From: Elizabethkingia occulta
Lineage (GTDB): Bacteria > Bacteroidota > Bacteroidia > Flavobacteriales > Weeksellaceae
Assembly: GCF_002023715.1 (NCBI RefSeq)
Contig: NZ_MAHX01000005.1
Coordinates: 186,001 to 250,000, forward strand
Length of the DNA: 64,000 nt
Direction: 5' to 3'
The notes under the pieces were generated by a model. The model was given only the letters and a program-made list of their open reading frames with translations. It did not search any database and was not told the DNA's origin. The position numbers and the translations under genes were made by a program. Shown one piece after another: positions 61,913 to 64,000 of this stretch; position 1 is the first letter of the stretch, and every line of letters begins with the position of its first letter.

Positions 61913-61956
61913 CTCCGATAAAATATTAACTGCCTCAAAGCAGATATTTAATACAT

Positions 61957-62043
61957 ATGAAATTTAATACTAATAATACTAACTGGTGGTGGCTTTCCAA
62001 ATCTATGTCGGATCTGGGCACTTCCTCTATGTATTATAATTAG
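61957..62043 (+). CDS. trpL: trp operon leader peptide with three tandem Trp codons
   Basis: A 28-residue leader peptide, MKFNTNNTNWWW then LSKSMSDLGTSSMYYN. Three consecutive TGG codons lie at 61984-61992. A stop at 62041 is followed after 25 bases by an intrinsic terminator with an eight-T run, then trpE. Tryptophan codons clustered in a short leader before a terminator are the hallmark of ribosome-mediated attenuation: stalling at WWW when charged tRNA-Trp is scarce should prevent the terminator from forming. Too short for most gene callers. Confidence 0.9.
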   Translation: MKFNTNNTNWWWLSKSMSDLGTSSMYYN

Positions 62044-62068
62044 GATAAATAATATTAGAAAAGAGTTT

Positions 62069-62105
62069 AAGACTTCGGCATATTGTGTCGAAGTCTTTTT
62101 TTTAA
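62069..62105 (+). terminator. trp attenuator terminator
   Basis: A 12-bp stem: AAGACTTCGGCA (62069-62080) with TGTCGAAGTCTT (62086-62097), loop TATTG, one G-U pair, then continuing T. It lies between the leader peptide stop and trpE ATG 62127. I could not identify the antiterminator pairing with confidence. Confidence 0.9.
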
Positions 62106-62126
62106 CCATACTTACAATATTAAACC

Positions 62127-63548
62127 ATGAATTTTAAGCAGAACATTAACATTACAACCAAACATAAAAACTACCTGAGTGACCTTTTTACGCCTATAGG
62201 AATTTATCTTCGCCTTCGTGACCGTTACCGCGATACTATTCTGTTAGAGAGTGCCGGAAACCAAAATACAAGTAACAATTTCTCTTTTATCTGTGTAAAT
62301 GCAATTTCCGGTATTGAGATTAAAAACCTTACAGAAATAGAAGTTAAATTTCCTAATCAGGCACCACAGAAACACCTGTTAGGAAGTGAAAAACTTACAC
62401 AGGTTTTACAGGAATTTTCCAATTGTTTTGTTCCAGAAAAATCTGAGCATCCATTGGCAAATCTGGCACAGGGATTATACGGATACACCAGCTACGATGC
62501 TGTTCAGTTCTTCGATACTGTCAAATTCAAGCCAGCTTCTCCGGAAACCGATATTCCGCTAATGCGTTACAGGTTATATCAATACGTAATTGCTATCAAT
62601 CATTTCAATGACGAAATGACAATTTTCGAGAATAAAATCAAAGGTCTGGAATCTGATTTCTCTACTCTGGAAACCTTTATCAATCAAAAGAACGCACCTG
62701 TATTTCCTTTTGAAACAAAAGATGAGGAGAAGTCCAACCTTACTGATGAAGAGATGGCTGAATTAGTCGAAATGGCTAAAAAGCATGCAATGAGAGGCGA
62801 TACCTTCCAAATGGTACTCAGCCGCAGATTCGAGCAACAGTTTTCAGGAGATGAATTCAATGTCTACAGAGCATTGCGAAATATCAACCCTTCCCCTTAC
62901 CTTTTCTATTTCGATTACGGAAGCTACAAAATCTTTGGTTCCAGTCCGGAAAGCCAGTTGATTATAAAAGACCAAAAAGCAATTATCCATCCAATCGCCG
63001 GAACATTTAAACGTACCGGAAACATAGAAACTGATCTTGCTTCTGCAGAAGCACTAAAGAAAGATCCAAAAGAAAATGCTGAGCATACCATGCTTGTGGA
63101 TCTTGCAAGAAATGACCTTAGCATAATGGGTAAAAACACAACAGTATCCAAGCTAAAGGAAATCCACTTCTTCTCTCATGTTATTCATATGGTAAGCGAG
63201 GTTACCGCGGATGTAGCTGTAGGAACAAATCCTTTTGAAATGATTGCTACTACATTCCCACAAGGAACACTAAGCGGTGCTCCAAAATATATGGCTATGG
63301 AGCTTATTGATAAATATGAAAAAACTTCCAGAGGCTACTATGGTGGCTGTATAGGATTTGTAGGATTCGACGGAAGTTGTAATCAGGCGATTATGATTCG
63401 TACATTCCTTAGTAAGAACAATACACTTTATTATCAGGCCGGAGCCGGAGTTGTTGCCAAATCCGATACTCAAAGTGAAGTGCAGGAAGTGAAAAACAAA
63501 TTAAATGCTCTAAAATCTGCTTTAAAGAAAGCCAATAAAATAAACTAA
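62127..63548 (+). CDS. trpE: Anthranilate synthase component I TrpE
   Basis: A 473-residue enzyme that, with TrpG, converts chorismate and glutamine to anthranilate, the first committed step of tryptophan synthesis. The feedback-inhibition motif LLES is present near residue 38 (TILLESAG), so allosteric control by tryptophan is expected. Catalytic chorismate-binding segments: GDTFQMVLSRRFEQ, IFGSSPESQLI, HPIAGTFKRTG, AEHTMLVDLARNDL and the C-terminal FPQGTLSGAPKYMAMELI and YYGGCIGFVGFDG. It is preceded by the WWW leader and attenuator. A 22-base imperfect inverted repeat separates it from trpG. Confidence 0.97.
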   Translation: MNFKQNINITTKHKNYLSDLFTPIGIYLRLRDRYRDTILLESAGNQNTSNNFSFICVNAISGIEIKNLTEIEVKFPNQAPQKHLLGSEKLTQVLQEFSNCFVPEKSEHPLANLAQGLYGYTSYDAVQFFDTVKFKPASPETDIPLMRYRLYQYVIAINHFNDEMTIFENKIKGLESDFSTLETFINQKNAPVFPFETKDEEKSNLTDEEMAELVEMAKKHAMRGDTFQMVLSRRFEQQFSGDEFNVYRALRNINPSPYLFYFDYGSYKIFGSSPESQLIIKDQKAIIHPIAGTFKRTGNIETDLASAEALKKDPKENAEHTMLVDLARNDLSIMGKNTTVSKLKEIHFFSHVIHMVSEVTADVAVGTNPFEMIATTFPQGTLSGAPKYMAMELIDKYEKTSRGYYGGCIGFVGFDGSCNQAIMIRTFLSKNNTLYYQAGAGVVAKSDTQSEVQEVKNKLNALKSALKKANKIN

Positions 63549-63562
63549 AAAATCACAATACT

Positions 63563-63629
63563 CTTCGACAAGCTCAGAGTGACAACAAAAAAATGTTTTC
63601 ACTATAATGTCAGGCAGAGCCTGTCGAAG
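63563..63629. repeat. Imperfect inverted repeat between trpE and trpG
   Basis: The left arm CTTCGACAAGCTCAGAGTGA (with CA following, 63563-63584) and right arm (63608-63629) are complementary at 18 of 22 positions around a 23-base loop. From memory, the motif TTCGACAAGCTCAG...GTCGAAG recurs between genes across Bacteroidota. Within an operon its hairpin could affect the trpE-trpG ratio. Confidence 0.75.
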
Positions 63630-63654
63630 CCTAAATATTAAAAAGATAAATCTT

Positions 63655-64000
63655 ATGAAGATATTAGTTTTTGACAATTACGATAGTTTTACATATAACC
63701 TTGTACAGATCATTGAACGAATAGTCGGACATCCTGTAGACGTAATCAGGAATAATCAAATCACACTTGCTGAAGTAGATCAGTATGACAAAATTATTCT
63801 TTCGCCAGGACCGGGAGTTCCTTCGGAAGCAGGAATTCTTCTGGATTTGATCAGAGAGTATGCTCCAAAAAAAGAAATTTTTGGTGTATGTCTTGGTCAG
63901 CAGGCTATTGCAGAAGCATTTGGAGGAAGTCTTGTTAACCTTTCAGAAATATACCATGGTGTGGCTACTGATGTACAGGTTATAAAAGACAGCACATTAC
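63655..64000 (+). CDS. trpG: Anthranilate synthase component II TrpG, partial
   Basis: The gene runs off the right edge, so about 115 codons are visible. It begins MKILVFDNYDSFTYNLVQII, a very typical TrpG/PabA start. KIILSPGPGVPSEAG and the nucleophile loop FGVCLGQQAIAEAFGG (with the catalytic Cys for glutamine hydrolysis) identify a class I glutamine amidotransferase. It supplies ammonia to TrpE. The final catalytic His-Glu lies beyond the window. Confidence 0.95.
   Translation, partial: MKILVFDNYDSFTYNLVQIIERIVGHPVDVIRNNQITLAEVDQYDKIILSPGPGVPSEAGILLDLIREYAPKKEIFGVCLGQQAIAEAFGGSLVNLSEIYHGVATDVQVIKDSTL

Noticed and set aside
1-64000. CRISPR array, insertion sequence or prophage
   Set aside because: No regularly spaced repeats, no transposase, integrase or phage structural gene among the reading frames; the repeats found are single or paired intergenic elements.

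Overview
The window is an AT-rich chromosomal segment from a member of the Bacteroidota, class Flavobacteriia, most likely a Weeksellaceae genus such as Elizabethkingia or Chryseobacterium (inference from gene content; no 16S rRNA is present). Support comes from the SusC/SusD pair, a fused SecDF, GG-leader bacteriocin-like peptides, surface-lipoprotein signals, and many promoters with the phylum's -7 box TAnnTTTG close to start codons. I see no transposase, integrase, CRISPR array or rRNA operon. The only RNA gene recognised with certainty is tRNA-Arg(CCG).

Layout. 1-1.5 kb: BlaI/M56-protease sensor pair with two palindromic operators flanking its promoter. 1.6-6.1 kb: SusD/SusC nutrient uptake pair. 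6.4-10.1 kb: cytidine deaminase, then a cobalamin riboswitch controlling a BtuB-like TonB receptor and a BtuG-like beta-propeller lipoprotein. 10.1-24.3 kb: mostly housekeeping genes (YihY, RlmH, PAP2, TatA, MFS, SecDF, L,D-transpeptidase, HemN, APC permease, PepSY-like protein, TypA). 24.3-33.3 kb: GH29 fucosidase, several orphan small proteins, a frameshifted acetyltransferase, a DJ-1/PfpI protein, a membrane-anchored AraC regulator, a class C beta-lactamase-like hydrolase and a GNAT enzyme. 33.3-36.3 kb: two AraC regulators enclose two short Cys-rich peptides with nearly identical leaders, preceded by a candidate small RNA. 36.5-48.0 kb: a molybdenum-cofactor island on two strands. moaA-moeA-moaC-mobA-moeB run rightward. 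TSUP permease-moaD-moaE-fdhD-DUF7009-FdhF/YdeP-SUOX-like run leftward, followed by a bestrophin. 48.3-54 kb: a beta-propeller protein, a BtrH/DUF4872 protein, an S41 peptidase, an alpha/beta hydrolase and a lipoprotein. 54.3-59.3 kb: tRNA-Arg and a TPR/outer-membrane barrel pair. 59.8-64 kb: amino acid permease, DUF695-like protein, and the start of the tryptophan operon (leader peptide with three Trp codons, attenuator, trpE, partial trpG).

Most interesting points. (1) The AraC/Cys-rich peptide/AraC cassette, whose two peptide genes share about 33 nearly identical bases spanning the start codon plus a matching upstream promoter element. (2) The Mo-cofactor island, whose two outward ends both carry the same 15-base element with a TATCAT direct repeat roughly 80-120 bases upstream of the first gene. 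(3) The Trp-Trp-Trp leader and attenuator in front of trpE. (4) The riboswitch-controlled BtuB/BtuG-like vitamin B12 capture pair. (5) A chain of mutually exclusive hairpins between an AraC gene and a serine hydrolase gene. (6) A short structured candidate sRNA at about 33.4 kb.
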